Positions 1-13,160 of a stretch of 64,000 nucleotides of DNA are shown here, piece after piece. Within the stretch, counting starts at the first letter, position 1. Each line of letters starts with the position of its first letter. This DNA comes from Acridotheres tristis (lineage: Eukaryota > Chordata > Aves > Passeriformes > Sturnidae), in NCBI GenBank assembly GCA_037013685.1, contig CM072886.1, positions 65,548,433-65,612,432 on the forward strand. Reading direction: 5' to 3'. The notes under the pieces are model-generated. The model saw only the letters and a list, made by a program, of their open reading frames with translations, ran no database searches and was not told where the DNA came from. The position numbers were made by a program, and so were the translations under genes.

Positions 1-715
1 ATACATGCAAATGGTATTTACTGTGTTGTTACATGTACCTCGAAGCAGATGGTGAGCCAGTACTAAAGCTCACATTTTTACACCTTTATGCAGCATCTGG
101 GGAGCTGGATTAAATTCCTGCCCTGCTTGGGGCTTCACACAGACCTCTGTCTCTATGGCAAGTGACTCACAGCTGCTGCCAATTCCAACTGCATTGTTTC
201 AGGGTATTTTTCTTCATACAGTATGAATAAAAGAATGCTGACAACACTTCCTCCACCTCCCTGTCCCCTCTGCCCACAAGTTATATTTCCAAAGAGCCAT
301 GCCAAGGTTTTGAGCCATTGTTGTGTATGCTGCTAGTGTCTCAGTCACCTGGGTGCCCTCCTGCTTTTTCCATGCTCTGTGACCCAGTTCAGCTGATATT
401 GCAGCATCCCAGGGCACTGTGCATGGTCTGTACAGTGAGGCAGATGCAGGGAGCTGGGCATGCTGCAGGATGGAACTCAGGGCAGAGGGCTGAGCCCTCT
501 TTGCTCACTGACTTGGAAAAAGGAGTGGGTAGCACTGTTCTAGGACGTGAGCTGAGCTTGTAGAAAAACTCCTGGTGACATTGAATCATCTGAAGAGCTG
601 TTGTTAATTACTGTAAGGAGACCAGGCAGGTCTGTCCTGAAACCAGAGCTAGCAGCAGGCTGTGTAGGACTTGAGTGACCCTGAGACATCAAGAGTTGCT
701 TTGACTCATCCACAT
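1..715. other. Intergenic, nothing recognised
   Basis: Unique-looking DNA before the GGAA microsatellite. Short open frames on both strands overlap one another and have no domain. Confidence 0.5.
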
Positions 716-974
716 GGAAGGAAGGAAGGAAGGAAGGAAGGAAGGAAGGAAGGAAGGAAGGAAGGAAGGAAGGAAGGAAGGAAGGAAGGAAGGAAGGAAG
801 GAAGGAAGGAAGGAAGGAAGGAAGGAAGGAAGGAAGGAAGGAAGGAAGGAAGGAAGGAAGGAAGGAAGGAAGGAAGGAAGGAAGGAAGGAAGGAAGGAAG
901 GAAGGAAGGAAGGAAGGAAGGAAGGAAGGAAGGAAGGAAGGAAGGAAGGAAGGAAAAAAGGAAGGAAGGAAGGA
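716..974. repeat. (GGAA)n microsatellite
   Basis: About 60 uninterrupted GGAA units run to about 956. A short A-rich break follows, then about four more units. The strand is fully purine. All long open frames around it (540-1312, both strands) are products of this repeat. Such runs are multi-copy ETS-factor core sites and are highly length-variable. Confidence 0.98.
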
Positions 975-3900
975 GAGGGCAATGGAGAAAGGGCTTCCCA
1001 AGCTCAGGCCTGAACTGCAGCCTGTTTGAAAGATGCCAAAGCTTGCTTGCTGTGGACACAAAGAGGCATCCTTGCTGTGCCATAGTTACTGGCAGGGTGA
1101 GGGGCCATGCCAGTGTACAGGCTGTTCCATCATCTCTTTCAGTTTGTCCTGCAGGCTGGCTCATTGCTCCTGGACATATTGTTGCTTGCTGGCTCTATAT
1201 GCATCCCCTGCTCAAAACCTGTGGGGTTAAATATGTGAGATGGGTGTTGCCAGAAAAAGTGAAACCCACCTGTGGAGCTCCTTGGGAAAGTCCTCTCTAC
1301 TGTGGAGTTTAGCAGTGAAGCAGCATTGAAACCTACTCATGTTTCCTTGGGTAACACCCAGCCCTGGGGAAAATCTCCCAGGAGATCACCCTCAAACACA
1401 CACATACATACAGCCCTCATCCCAAAGCTCTGCCCTTCCACTTACCACCCAAGAGCAGATGATTATTAGGCATGAAGGTTTCTTCAATTGAAATCTGACC
1501 TCCTTGGGGTAGATGTCTTCTTCTGGAATCATTACTGCAGCTCCCCCTTTTCAGAGAGAAGTAGGTGTACAATGTATTTGACATCTGCTTTGGGATGAAT
1601 TGCATCTTCAATACATCTGTTTCTTAAGTGGATCTGACATCTTTGTATAGCCAGATGAATTCCTTTAGCCACCTTTCTCATGTATGTAGCTTTCATTGCC
1701 ATTCCACCCCTGCAGCACCTACACTCATTTTCATCATCTTTCCTCTCTTTTTATCACTTTGGTTTTGAAGGCCTCAGCTATGGGTCATTCCTTCCCATCC
1801 ATTCCTTCCTTCTCCTGTACAGTGCCTCATGGTATAACTGTCTCCTCTCATCTCCTTGGAACCTATGTTTCTCTGTGATGATGTGTCTTTCTGCTTATTT
1901 TCTCTGGCATAATGTATCACAATTCTCAATCTTCCTACACACAGACCCATGCAGTCTTTCCTTCCCACATCCTCTCTTTACCCCTCTCTCCTTCCCTGGA
2001 CAATGGCTTGCTGCCTCTTTGTTGAAGTCCATTCTTTGGGAAACACCTATGTGAGCTGTTCCAAGCTCTGCCTGCACAGCAGGCTCCAGCACAGCCATTA
2101 ACATTGCCATTGCCTTGTTTACCTCCCAGCCAGTCAGCAGCCAAGTATTGGTAGAGAGATCTTCATGGACAGAAGGAGCTTTATTGGAATGATACTTCAC
2201 TGATGCAAATTGTCATGTTAGAAGGGAAAAGAGGCCTTGGAATGCTTGCTCTGACACTCTGCAGTCAGTTCACCTCCCTGGGATTCCCCAGGCTTTCTTC
2301 TCTCTGTGTTCTGCACCGCAGCCCAGATCAGGCACAGGAGTACCCATTGCATGTCCACAGTTGTTGACCAAGCACAAGACTACTCAGGGCTTTTTCTCAG
2401 TAGCTGCTGAGTGCAGGGGTCCTTTTATAACCTTATATCCACCACAGAGGGGTAGCATGCAGGGTAGGTAAACTGAAACCCTGGAATTTGATGCACAGTG
2501 GGGAGCTCAGCTGGGAGCTCAGAAGGTTTGTGGCCTGTTCTCCCATCTAGTGTTGGACTTTTTTTAAAGGAGTGAACCTTTTTTTAAAGTAGCCCCCTGC
2601 TCCCCATGCCGCAATGAACTCTTTCTCTTCTGCTACTTCAGATCCAGAGGTGGGAACTGCTGGGAGAGAGGACTCAGGCTGCAGGCTGTTTTTCCTCGTG
2701 GCTGAGGGGATGCTGTGTTTATTACCCCTTTCCCTGAGAAAACACAATTCCCCAGGGTGACTGCACTCTGACACTGTCCCACTGTTTTAACAGTGGCTGA
2801 CAGATGCTTTTTTAGCTCTTGGTCAGTATTCAGGCCATTTTGGTAATGAGGTACAACAGAGCAAGGAGCTGTACAGGTCAAGAAAACTTTCTGGGGTAGA
2901 TGGCAGTGTTTAGAAAGAGGGTGTTTCCCTAGGCATCACCTCAGAAATGACTGTCATTTTTTTTCAGATTTATTCACAGTACCACTGGCAGCACTGACCA
3001 CAGACTAAGTCTCAGCATGATAAGTTCAGAGAACCCTAAGTCTTCATGCACAGACATTTGCTACTTTACATCCAGACCAGAAGGGACAATGCCTATAATT
3101 TCTTCCTGCCATGAGAAATGCCGTGAAGATCTACAAGCAGCCTCTGCAGAGCCAGAGTCAGCAGCAAGTATACTTGGGACATTGGTCCTGTGGCTCTCTC
3201 AGCTTGGGGTTGCCAGCATAGGGGTGTTTCTGAAAGTGGGGCACCACGCTGCACTCCTCCACAGCTGCCCTGCTCTCAAACACACACAGGCATCTGCAGG
3301 AGAGGGGAGGTACCCCTCTGGCTGAGGCATCAGCCGGATGGCAGCGTGTCTTTGACCAAGAGGAAAGGAATGCAGCATGTCCCCATGACTGAGAAAGCTC
3401 GGGTGGTTTTGCACATAGGAAGCTCCTTGAAATGTGTTTCCTCCCACTGCCTGGCCTTTTGTTTTTCAGCCATGCTTGATGCTGGTGTTGGAAAGCTGAA
3501 CTCCCCAAAAGTGAACTTCCTCTCCTACTATAAACTGACCCTTGGGGTTGCTATAGCGACTGCAGAGCGGCCAGCGAGCTGTGTAAACACTCCCTCCCTC
3601 TTCCCATCACACTGGGCCTGAAAGGCTGAGCCACGGGATGTGCACAGCAACCTGGATTATGCAGGCGGTTGTGAAATGCAAACCCGACAATTTCTGTGCT
3701 TCCTCCCTGCTTCCCCCGCGGGGAGGCAAACCCAGCAGCCTGGTAGCAGGCATAAACACGCCTGTCCTGACGAATCTGGGCACATGGTGTGGTACCGCAG
3801 AAACCAAATCCAGACACTTACCTGGGGAGCTTGAGCAAGATGTGGAAATACATGGTGCAACTGGATCCTCTGCAACATCTGATTCCCTTGGCCTCACTAA

Positions 3901-6900
3901 CTGTGGAGTTTCCAGCTGTGTGGGGGGAGCAGTTTGGTACACACTGTCACAGCTTCTTCTATGTAATTAATTGCAACAATCGACCGAGTGTGAAATCCAT
4001 CAATTTCTGTGTCCTCTGTTGCTCACTTTGATGTCAGCTCTTTCATTTTCTTCCTTCTTTTCTCTTTTTTTAAAAAAAAATTCTTTTCATTAAAGTCCCT
4101 GACTCTCTGAGTCACTCTCCAAACGTTGATGTTCATGTCTGTATCCATCTCTGTAAAAGCAGGTCGGGTATTTCAGCAGCTGTAGCCTGAGCGACCAACT
4201 GAAGCATGTGGGAAGGTGTTTCCCAAGCACAGCAGGATATGCATCCCCTCCAGCCACTTCAGATGTTCTTCCAAAATGGCAGGTACTGCCTAGCCAGGGA
4301 TTCTGGCAAGCTAACTACCCTACCAGGAGGAGATAATCAGCTCTGCTCCCATGGCACTGTGATGCATCTTGCTGGGTTGTCTTCAAGAAATAAGGTTGCT
4401 GTCCCACCACAACAGACCTGTGACTGCTTGAAAAAAGCACAAAGCACATCATCTCAAAGGTGTGTAAAATGAAGCCCCTGCTTCAATGCTGTCTGGAGGG
4501 GCCATTCAGAAGTGCCAGACATCCTGCAAAACACCCATCTTTGCCAAGTGCCAATACACTCTTTTGTTTCACTGTTAAGAGACTTCCTGGCTTACATGGA
4601 TGGACTTACATGGTTTCATCTTTCTGTGTGCTGGGTGTCACTGACCAAGCTGATCGATATGTACCTTTGATCAGACATCCTGCTATGCAATCACAAGCTG
4701 TCCGGGAATTCCCTGAATTTCCATCCTTTCTGCCACATCAGAGAGCAAACACAGCCTCTGTTAAGCAAGGTACTGGCAAAGGCGGAAGAGAAAGAGATTT
4801 CTGGGACGGTGCTTGTCTGTAATCCTAAAATGTCCTCTAATCCCAGCCTGGAGCTGGGGGTATGCAGAGGGTCGGTGTGATCTGCTCACCTACTGCAGTG
4901 AGTCATTACACCCCAAAGAGAAAAGGAGCCTTAAAGCCTCGCTCTGATTGCTGTGAATGAGGGCAACAGGACATGTTGCACAAAATATGCTAAATCAAAG
5001 GCAATTCTGATATGCATTTTGTTACAGTACTCAGTCCCTATAGTGTCTGATTTAACAGATGGCAGGAGCTGAATCTGATTAAATAGGGTTTTCTGAATCA
5101 CTCGCAGAGACAACTGAGAGGAAGGCAGAGGCATACAGCAACACACAGCTCTCAGAGCCTCCTAGATCTCAGTGGTTTTGCACTTCTCCATTCACTCCGT
5201 GCCTGCCTTATTACAGCATTTAAAAATAAATCAGCTGAATTAGTTGGTGTGAGTACATGGTCTTTCCTGCTCCTGTCAAAGGAGTGCCCCAGTGTTGAGC
5301 AGTGCTGCCAGCCTGCCTGCATTCAATGCAGAAAATGTGGTGAGCTTGGTAGTGTGATGATACTGATGCTCCCATTTTCCCTGAAATGAATGTCACAAAA
5401 TTAAACAGCCTGCAAATCCCATATTCAGGTAGAGGTTTACAAAGTGTGAAGTGGGCCACATGCGTCTGTGAAGTAGCTGGGGGAAGGAAGACAGGAGGAA
5501 AGAGGAAAGAGGAAAGGCAAAGCAGAACTACTTTGGCAATTCTGGGAGCTCAAAGATAGCTGGTCAGGTGAGTTTACAGTTTTTCTTCAGAAAAAATCTT
5601 AGGCCAGATTGGCCCCAATGAGGGACGGGATAGCCTCAAACAATGCAGCATCTGAATTATGTCCATAGAAGCAGTTAAAAATCTGGCTGCTGTACAAGTC
5701 ATCAAAACCTCTGCAAACTGGGGAAATTTTGATGATTCTTCTTGGGAGGGAGGCCAACTTTGTGGGCCCCACAGACCACTTAGTTCTCCAAGCTTGGCTG
5801 CCCAGTGCCAGGGCTGCATCTCAGCCAAATGCCTGCCATGGCAGGGAGCACGAGTAGGCACCACTTGAAGTCACCAGCGGTCTTGGTGTTACTGTAGCAC
5901 TAAGGAAATCTGAAGGAAGACAGTGCAAGGAATATTTCCTGCATCTGGCTCTAATCCAGCTGCAAATATCCCAGCGATGCCCTTTCCAGATGTGGACTGA
6001 CACCGTGGCTGTCCAGGGAAGCTAAAAATTGCTGGGGGAGGGAGAGGATTATTAACCTGGTTCAGCTTAAAAATGAAGGAGGTTTGTGAGGCTTCTGCAA
6101 GGTCTCCCTGCTGCAGGGAGCATGTTTTCAGCGGTGCCTCTGGCTGTGGATTGCAAGTGGCCGGCCGGTGCTGCGGTCGGCTGCTGTTGCCTCCCAAAGC
6201 TGCAGCAACATTGTCGAGCTGCAGACGTGCAGAACAGCTCACGCCAAGACTGTGCACTCACAGGTGATCTTTTGGTCTGTACATTTTCCAGCAGAGCTGG
6301 CAGCTGCTCCTGCAGTGTGCATGCTTCGTTGGCTGTCCAAAGAAGGAACTGGGCGGGCATTGATCCAGTTAAGGCGGTTTCGAGGAGTGAAGGCAGGAAG
6401 GAAAATTACCAACTTTGACATATGTTGCTCCCTGCAGGTCTCTCTTATTATAGCCTGGCGGGATGTCAAGGTGCACAGACACGACCCAGAGCTGTAACAC
6501 ACGATGGCTGCTTCGCCTCCTGTCCCACCCCTTTCACACAGGCAGGAGTGGCAAAACCATTTCTGGCATACCAGGAAATCCTGGTTCTCACTATTATCAA
6601 GGAGAGACCGTGCAGTTATACAACCTCGAGCTGCCATCAGCAGGACCTGTGGGAGGGAGGGGGGGAATAGTTCACTTGGAAAGGAATGCTGTAGTGTAGG
6701 GCAGTGGTTTTGACATGCTGGAGTGAAACTTGGCATAAGGGAATAGAGGGAATTCGTTTGCCAGGTAGACGTGGCACTTGAGCAAGAGAATAAATTAAAT
6801 GGCAGTAGAAATCTTAAGAGATCTTAATAGGTGGCTGGTTAGCATAGGGTATGTATCTGCAGTCCTTAGTGCAGTTTTCACTGTGCTGGGTGTCCACATC

Positions 6901-8133
6901 TTTCTAACTATTAGTATTTACCTGACCCTCTGGCTCTTTCATCTTGCCAGCACACAAGAGAAGCCAGCTGTGTGCATAGGCCCCCAACTTGACAAGAAAT
7001 GAAGACCCAGGGTGCAGTGGCCTGAAGTGTTTGTCAGCCCTTTCTGATGGCAGAAATCTACTTACTTTTCCGAGAATAATTGTCCACTCTAGTGTGCCCG
7101 GAAGAATGTAGTGTGGCATAGCAGCCACCCAGAACAATGGCAAATATTTGTTCCTGGTAAAAATTTGCTTGCCACATGTCTTCATCTGCAGCATATCTCA
7201 TGTCTGGGAGCAGATGGGGGGTGGTCTGCATGTCCTTCCTAAATATTACTCTGAAAGGGCTGAGTCTTAAGGAGAGCTCTTAAGTGGAAAGGCTGGGAGA
7301 AATACACATGTGCATCAAGAAGCCCTAGGTGTGCATTGGATGAACACCTTTCATTGCCTCTCCTGACAAGCCCCTGCCAAAGTGGCTGACATCTAAACAA
7401 ACATGTTAAACCTTCCTCTTCACAGATTCTTTCTGCTGGGGCAAGTTCCCCATCCCTCGCTTTCATGCTGTGCTTTCAGCCGTTGTTTTTGTAGTCTGTC
7501 AGCACAACCTTGAGAGAAAGGACTTTGGCTGTGAGCTGAGCACACAGTACCAGCTGTACTGATTTCCATCTCCTGGTATGTAGCTGTGGACTTTCACATT
7601 GTGCCTTCTTCGCCTCCCCCAGTTTTCTCCCCACAGTTTCTGCTCTTTGTGGTGGAACTTGCTTGGCCATGAAAACTAGAGGATTTAGCCCCCTGCTGCC
7701 CTGCTGTCAGGAGGGGAGCCCCTTGGCAGGGCACAGCCAGTCACGTGTGATGAGAGACTGAAGGCATCGGAGTACTGTTGGTGTTCCAACAAACTTTGGG
7801 ATGAGTGAGGGAAGCTGGAATGCATGAGTGAATCAGAGGAGAGGAGGAAATGAGCGGAAAAGGGAGATACTGTGTGATAGATGGGAAGGAGAGCAGAAGG
7901 GCAGCATAAAATCACACAGGGGATGGGCAGGATTTGAGGAATAGGGGCAATAAAAGGTGAGGGAGTGTTATGCGTGCCTAACTCTTGGGGAGCTTTTAAA
8001 AGACTGGATGTCCCTCCCACCCCCACCTCTGAGTTGAACTGTATTTTGAAAGGAGAAGAAACTCAAAAGATATTTTAGAAGGTATTTTAGTGACTTTTTT
8101 TTGGTAGTGAAATAGTTAGGTTGTTGCACTGTG
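975..8133. other. Intergenic, no gene recognised
   Basis: No exon or transposon is recognised. It includes a modestly CpG-enriched patch at about 6130-6530 and a G-rich run at 6651-6665. Many short overlapping open frames are consistent with chance. Confidence 0.45.
2500..2589. repeat. Two short direct duplications
   Basis: GGGAGCTCAG occurs twice, at about 2501 and 2513. CTTTTTTTAAAG occurs twice, at 2558-2569 and 2578-2589, twenty bases apart. Both are likely local slippage duplications. Confidence 0.6.
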
Positions 8134-8231
8134 ATTTTTTGTTTGTTTTTTTGTTTGGTTTTTTTAATTGTTCGTTTGGGGGTTTTTTGTTGTTGTCGTT
8201 GTTTTGTTTGGGTTTTTCGCCCCCCCCCCTC
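8134..8231. repeat. T/G-rich low-complexity tract
   Basis: Degenerate TTTG/TTG runs about 85 bases long end in a run of ten C. The composition is the complement of the A/C tract at 12991. There is no coding sense; open frames across it are artefacts. Confidence 0.9.
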
Positions 8232-11200
8232 TTGTTATAGGAGTGAAGCAGACTTAAACCAAACCAAAAGTACCATATTTTGCACTTTGTCATATGCCTT
8301 GCTGCCCTGTCCTTTTCTCCTTTCTGTGTCTCTGGCAAGGAGAGCTGCAAAACACAGCTTTCTCCTCTTCCTTAGCAGGGGTTTTACCCTGATCTTGTCA
8401 CCGGTGCTCTGGAATGTTGCTACCTGGCAGTTATGATGCTCTTTAACCTTAAACAAAGGTTCACATGAAACACAGGCCTTTTGTGTGAACAGAGGGAAAG
8501 AAGATGAAGACGTTGGGTAATGCCAGAATAATAGCATGCCTAGAACAAAGACTTGGAAGGGTAAGTGGGAAGAGGATGCTCCAGCTTCCTTCTCAAACAT
8601 CCTTTGAGTGCTGGGACATAATCCAGAAAATCCTCATTGTCCTAGTTTCACACAGATGTAAGGCCTCTTCATCCCATCACATGGCCTGCAAATACCAGTC
8701 ACCACCAACTCCTTCCACCTGCTTCCCCTTTGCATGACTTGGAAAAGGGTGTAAAACAGTATTTCTACAGTGTCTCCTCTTTTGCTGGTGTTTGTCCTTC
8801 CAAAGTGTACCTAGCACACCTATTTTCTCTGGCAGCACTTTTATTTGCATCCCAGGGGACTTGTAAGAATTAGGGTCAGCTTGACATGAGAGGAGTACTG
8901 TATAGAGATATTTACAGCTGTTTGCAAGGCTTGTGTTGAGTATGAAACCAGCAGCAATTAGGATCCAGGCCAATGCCTTCAGTGAATAATGGTCTTGGTT
9001 ACTTGGAAATATCAGATGGCTTTAGCTTTATGCAGTTGCTACGAGGAAAAGAAGTTAAGTAAACAAAGAAAAAGAATAAGAGGAGGGAGTGGTGTTTTTT
9101 TTTATTGGCATAGTCAAGAAGGACAGTCAAAAAGAGAGAAAGAAACTGGGAAACAATACCATGGGCCTTCTCTTGCAGCCCACAGCACAGAACATTTTCT
9201 TTGCGTGCCTTCATGTTTGATATCCTTTGCCATGAGCACTTTTGATTCCTGTCCCTCAGAGACCTTTCTTGGAGGCCAGTGTTGTTTATTCGGGTGCTTC
9301 CCTCTTGGGATGCCTAACATATGACCCTGTTTGCCACAGAGTCCTGCGACTTCATCCCTGGGAAGCACCTTCACATCTCATGGCCTCCATGGCAGTAGTA
9401 CTCAGCAGCATGTCCCTGGGATCAGCACTCAGCAGTTGTCCCTCTTTTGTCACATGTGTCTGAACATTCCACTTGGTTTCCTCTGGGGTTTTGAAGATAG
9501 GAGATCCTGAGAAGAGATTATTTTTGGAGGTTCTCCAGAGCCACAACACTGCATGTTGCAGAGATGCCTTCCTTTCCTATATATAAAGGAGAAATGCTTT
9601 CAGATTCCTGGAAAATTCATTTTGTCTTTCCTTGGATAAATAAGATAACATGAAGGATCTGATTATATTTCTTAGTGTCCAGCTGTGGAAACAGGCTATT
9701 GGCCAGCTATTGGCCACCTTCGCCAGACTGGCCTCAGAGTTTGTAGTATTTTATTCTTCTTCTCCTGACTGACAGTGCGGGTCCCACCTGGACCTAGGAG
9801 CTTCTGGGATTTTTGGATTCACCTTTCTTTTTTGGTGCAGACTAGCCCTGAACACAGAGACAGGCATAAGCCTTTCTCAGCATGCCACTATTCAGAAATA
9901 GAGCAAGACTGTTTTTCTACCCCAGAAGAATCCCTTTGTAGACTCTGAGGTGAGGCAAAACTTCTCCTTGCATCTCGTTTTCCCTGCCCTCAGCAGGGGT
10001 TGGCCCCTCTTACAGTGTTCTCCACAGTGGCCCACATTTCCCCCTGGAGATGCTGCCTGTAACAAGATCAAGATGGAGGGACAGTTTTTAGCAACCCTTC
10101 AGCCTGCTCTAGCAAACGAGGAGGGCTGCCAGTGCATCTGTCAGTGGGACAAGATCTGGGTAGTCTTGCCTTCTAGCAACGGTGGAGCCAGTACTTCCAG
10201 ACCAGTGTACTCTCGCTTGTGATGACACCAAAAAATCCTTGGCTCCTTGCAGGCTGCTGGCACACACAGCTTGCTAGAACACTGGCAAGTTTTTAAGGTT
10301 TTGTCAGATGGGAACAGTGGTGGAGAAAAGAAAAGTGAAACCAGATGTTTTTCCTTACAGTTGCTTCATATTCATATGAGGGAGGAGAAGAGAAGCCATA
10401 AAAATGTCATAACCCTTGATCCCTGAGGCTCAGCGTTATACTATGCAAAAGCCAGTGCTATAAATCCACACCTCTGCCTCAGCAGCCGAGGGTCCTGACT
10501 GCACAAGACTGTTGCAATAGGCTGAGGGGGAAGAATCTTCATATTTGTCAGCAAATGGAGAAAACTGGAGGAAAAAGCCTTTGAGAAGTTAACACTGATA
10601 GGCTACTTTTATGGAATAAGTTACTTTTTCAGCTTTCTCAGGGGATGTATCAGTGCCGAGTCCTGAGGCTGACCAGCAGGCTTAGAAATTTGGGATGTGT
10701 TTGCACTGCAATCAATCTATGCCGCAGGCTGTGCCAAGGGAGCGAAGTTAACTTCATCCTCCCCAGAACAGGCTCACCTGCCAGCACAGCCAGGGCAGCA
10801 CAGCACTGGGGTGAGCACTTGCTGCCAGGGCATTAATCTGACTTTCCAGACAGGGTTTTGCAGCTCTTGCTTCCCTGTGCCACTGCAGCTACACCTCCCT
10901 GACACCTCATGCACCCGACCTGGGTACCGCTGCACCGCAGTGCATTGCCAGCAGCCACGGAGAAGCAGTTCCAATCAGAGGGTCCAGCTGGCACCAGAGG
11001 AGAGCTGCTAGGAAAAGTCTGACTCCAGTCTTATCCTTTTCATATAGGAGAGGCTGCTTGTGGTAATCATGAAACAAGTACAAGGGATGCCAGGCAGCCC
11101 TCTTCCAGAGAAATGTGAGCTTGGGGTGGGAGGTGACTTCAGCCTTGCAAGGCCTAGGTTAGGAGATTATTTCAGCCACAAGCCTGGATTGTGAATCTGA

Positions 11201-11969
11201 ATTTCCCTGCAAGATCAGAAGTGACTAGGTTTAGCCCTATTTTGGGTGAATAAGCTATTTTACTTCCCATAGGATTCAGGTAGTTTGCTGTGCTAGGTAA
11301 TATATAGTTAACCTCTATTTGTACTAATAGGTGACCAAGAGCAAAACCAGCATGAAAAATTTGGAATGCACATACAGGGCTATGGCCTTGGACTTTTAAG
11401 ATCTTGTTTTGGATCCTGATTCAGCCAAAGACTCCTATGGTTTCTGTGGTCAAATCATGTAAACCATTTTTGGAGCCTTCTGCCCTTTTTCAAAAGAAGT
11501 GAGCAGTCCTTGGTAGTCTGTGTAGGGCCTTGAGATTGCACTCTGTTTAGGTATTATGACAGTGTGGCCCAATTGGTTAGAATGATTTTAAAAAATATTT
11601 TCATATGTGAGTTACTCATCCTGCAAAATAATTTCATGGAATGACTGTAGGTTTTTTTATTTTGCAACATGTTTTATTCACAAGATGACTGAAAGTTTAG
11701 TCTTTTTGGAATAAGAATTGCAGACATTTTACCTCACTGCCTTATTTCTCTTCTCCACCAACATGCCAAGTGATGGAAAGCTGGAGTCATTTGCAAGCTG
11801 CCTGGCACTGCTGTTGCACTGCTTTGCTAAAATTGGCATCCTGGGCACCCCGGTGCACTACAGCTATTGCAGCTATCAGAAATAGGTTAGTCTGTGAGCA
11901 GCTGTGCTTGCATGGACTTTGTATTGACTGGGATGCTCTCAGACACAGTTCTTCTGGTCCTTTGTCACT
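8232..11969. other. Intergenic, no gene recognised
   Basis: Unique-looking DNA. The only point noted is the octamer/TATA pair at 10443. Confidence 0.45.
10443..10465 (+). promoter_or_regulatory. Octamer-like plus TATA-like pair
   Basis: ATGCAAA (10443-10449) is followed ten bases later by TATAAAT (10459-10465), an arrangement seen in some core promoters. No CpG island, clear first exon or coding frame follows, so it may be chance. Confidence 0.2.
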
Positions 11970-12330
11970 GATCATGTTTTCTAGGCCTCTTGTCTATCTC
12001 ACACCTCTCTTCTGGACTTTTTCCAGTTGGTTGGTGTGGAAGAATTGTCTCCAAAACAAGAGAGCAGTCCAGCTCCAGTCTAGGTAGTCCTGGATGGAAG
12101 GATTACTTCACTCAGCTTGAGGGTTTTTCTCCTGCTGTTATATCCAGCATGTTTTTTGCCTTTGTCCTAATGGTGCTCACTGTTGACTGACTGTCTGCAT
12201 ATGACCCTGATCTTCCTCTGAGGAATGTGTACTGAGACAGTGGTGTCACCATTCTGGATCTGGGAACTGATGTATTTCCCATAGCGTGTAGTGCTGTGCC
12301 ACTTGAAATTCTATCTGTGACCATTTCCTT
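11970..12330 (-). mobile_element. Old CR1/L3-like LINE fragment, antisense
   Basis: Read on the plus strand, the block order matches reversed CR1 ORF2 to 3' sequence: CTAGGCCTCTTGTC, CTCTCTTCTGGACTTTTTCC, CTCCAAAACAAGAGAGCAGTCC, then a TCCAGCATG...TTGCCTTTG block and GCTCACTGTTGACTGACTG. Divergence is high and both ends are lost, so the limits are approximate. It explains the scattered open frames here. Confidence 0.62.
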
Positions 12331-12990
12331 ATTTTGCCTTTGGTTAATGGAAAGAAACTTTTATTTTTGAACTCAGATAGTCAGTCAATATTCATTTGAG
12401 GGAGGCTGGCTTGGGTGATGGAATTGCGGTGGGCCAGAGCACTGGGAGTCAGAGATAGATGTTACTGGCAAGACTGAAATATAATGGCTGATGTTACAAT
12501 GCTCAGTTGTGAAAATACTAGTTAGCTTTGTCAGGGGATGGGTGTTGCTGACGGGCTTTAAAAGTAATTACAAAAGATTGCCTGGTTGTAGAAATGAACA
12601 TAAGAAGAGTTTTGCATCTCTCTTTGAGTTAGGGAGTTAGTAATAGCCAGAGGGTGAGGATTTCATGTGCATACCTATCATCTCTTGGCATTTTGCAAAA
12701 TGACTGAAAACTTCAGCCAGTTTGCGAAATGACAGGTTTCACAACAGAGACCATAATGTATGTGCCTTAGAAGGCTCCTGCAACTGAAACAGAGCATAAC
12801 TCAACAGCACCTTTGAGTGTGCAGTGAGAGATGGAATTAGGCTGAAGAGAGAGGAGTCTGCTCCCTTTGTCAGATATTCTCCCTCTGCCTGTGGCAGTTA
12901 AGCACTTTGGAGCTATTAGGAAAGACAGAATGGCCTTTAGACTTCTGTTAACCTGGAAACTCCCCTAGTACTGCATTCTTTTTGCTCTTG

Positions 12991-13160
12991 TAAAAAAACC
13001 CAACAAAACAGAAAACAAAAAAAAAGAACAAAAAAACCCAACAACAACAAAAAAACAAACAAACAAAAAAACCCCCAAAAACCCCAAACAAACAAAACCA
13101 ACCAAACAAACAAAAAACAAAAAAAACCACCCCAAAAAACCCCAACCCCCTCCCAACTCC
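12991..13160. repeat. A/C-rich low-complexity tract
   Basis: Degenerate AAAC, ACAA and CCCCAA runs give an almost purely A+C strand for about 160 bases. Phe/Val/Gly-rich minus-strand frames at 12948-13171 come from this tract. Confidence 0.93.

Noticed and set aside
540..1312. Several long open frames on both strands (up to 213 codons)
   Set aside because: They are created by the GGAA tetranucleotide array, which reads as repeating Glu-Gly-Arg-Lys or Leu-Pro-Ser-Phe in any frame.
11560..11610. CCCAATTGGTTAGAATGA, which resembles a tRNA D-arm box
   Set aside because: No B box, anticodon stem or acceptor stem can be drawn around it.
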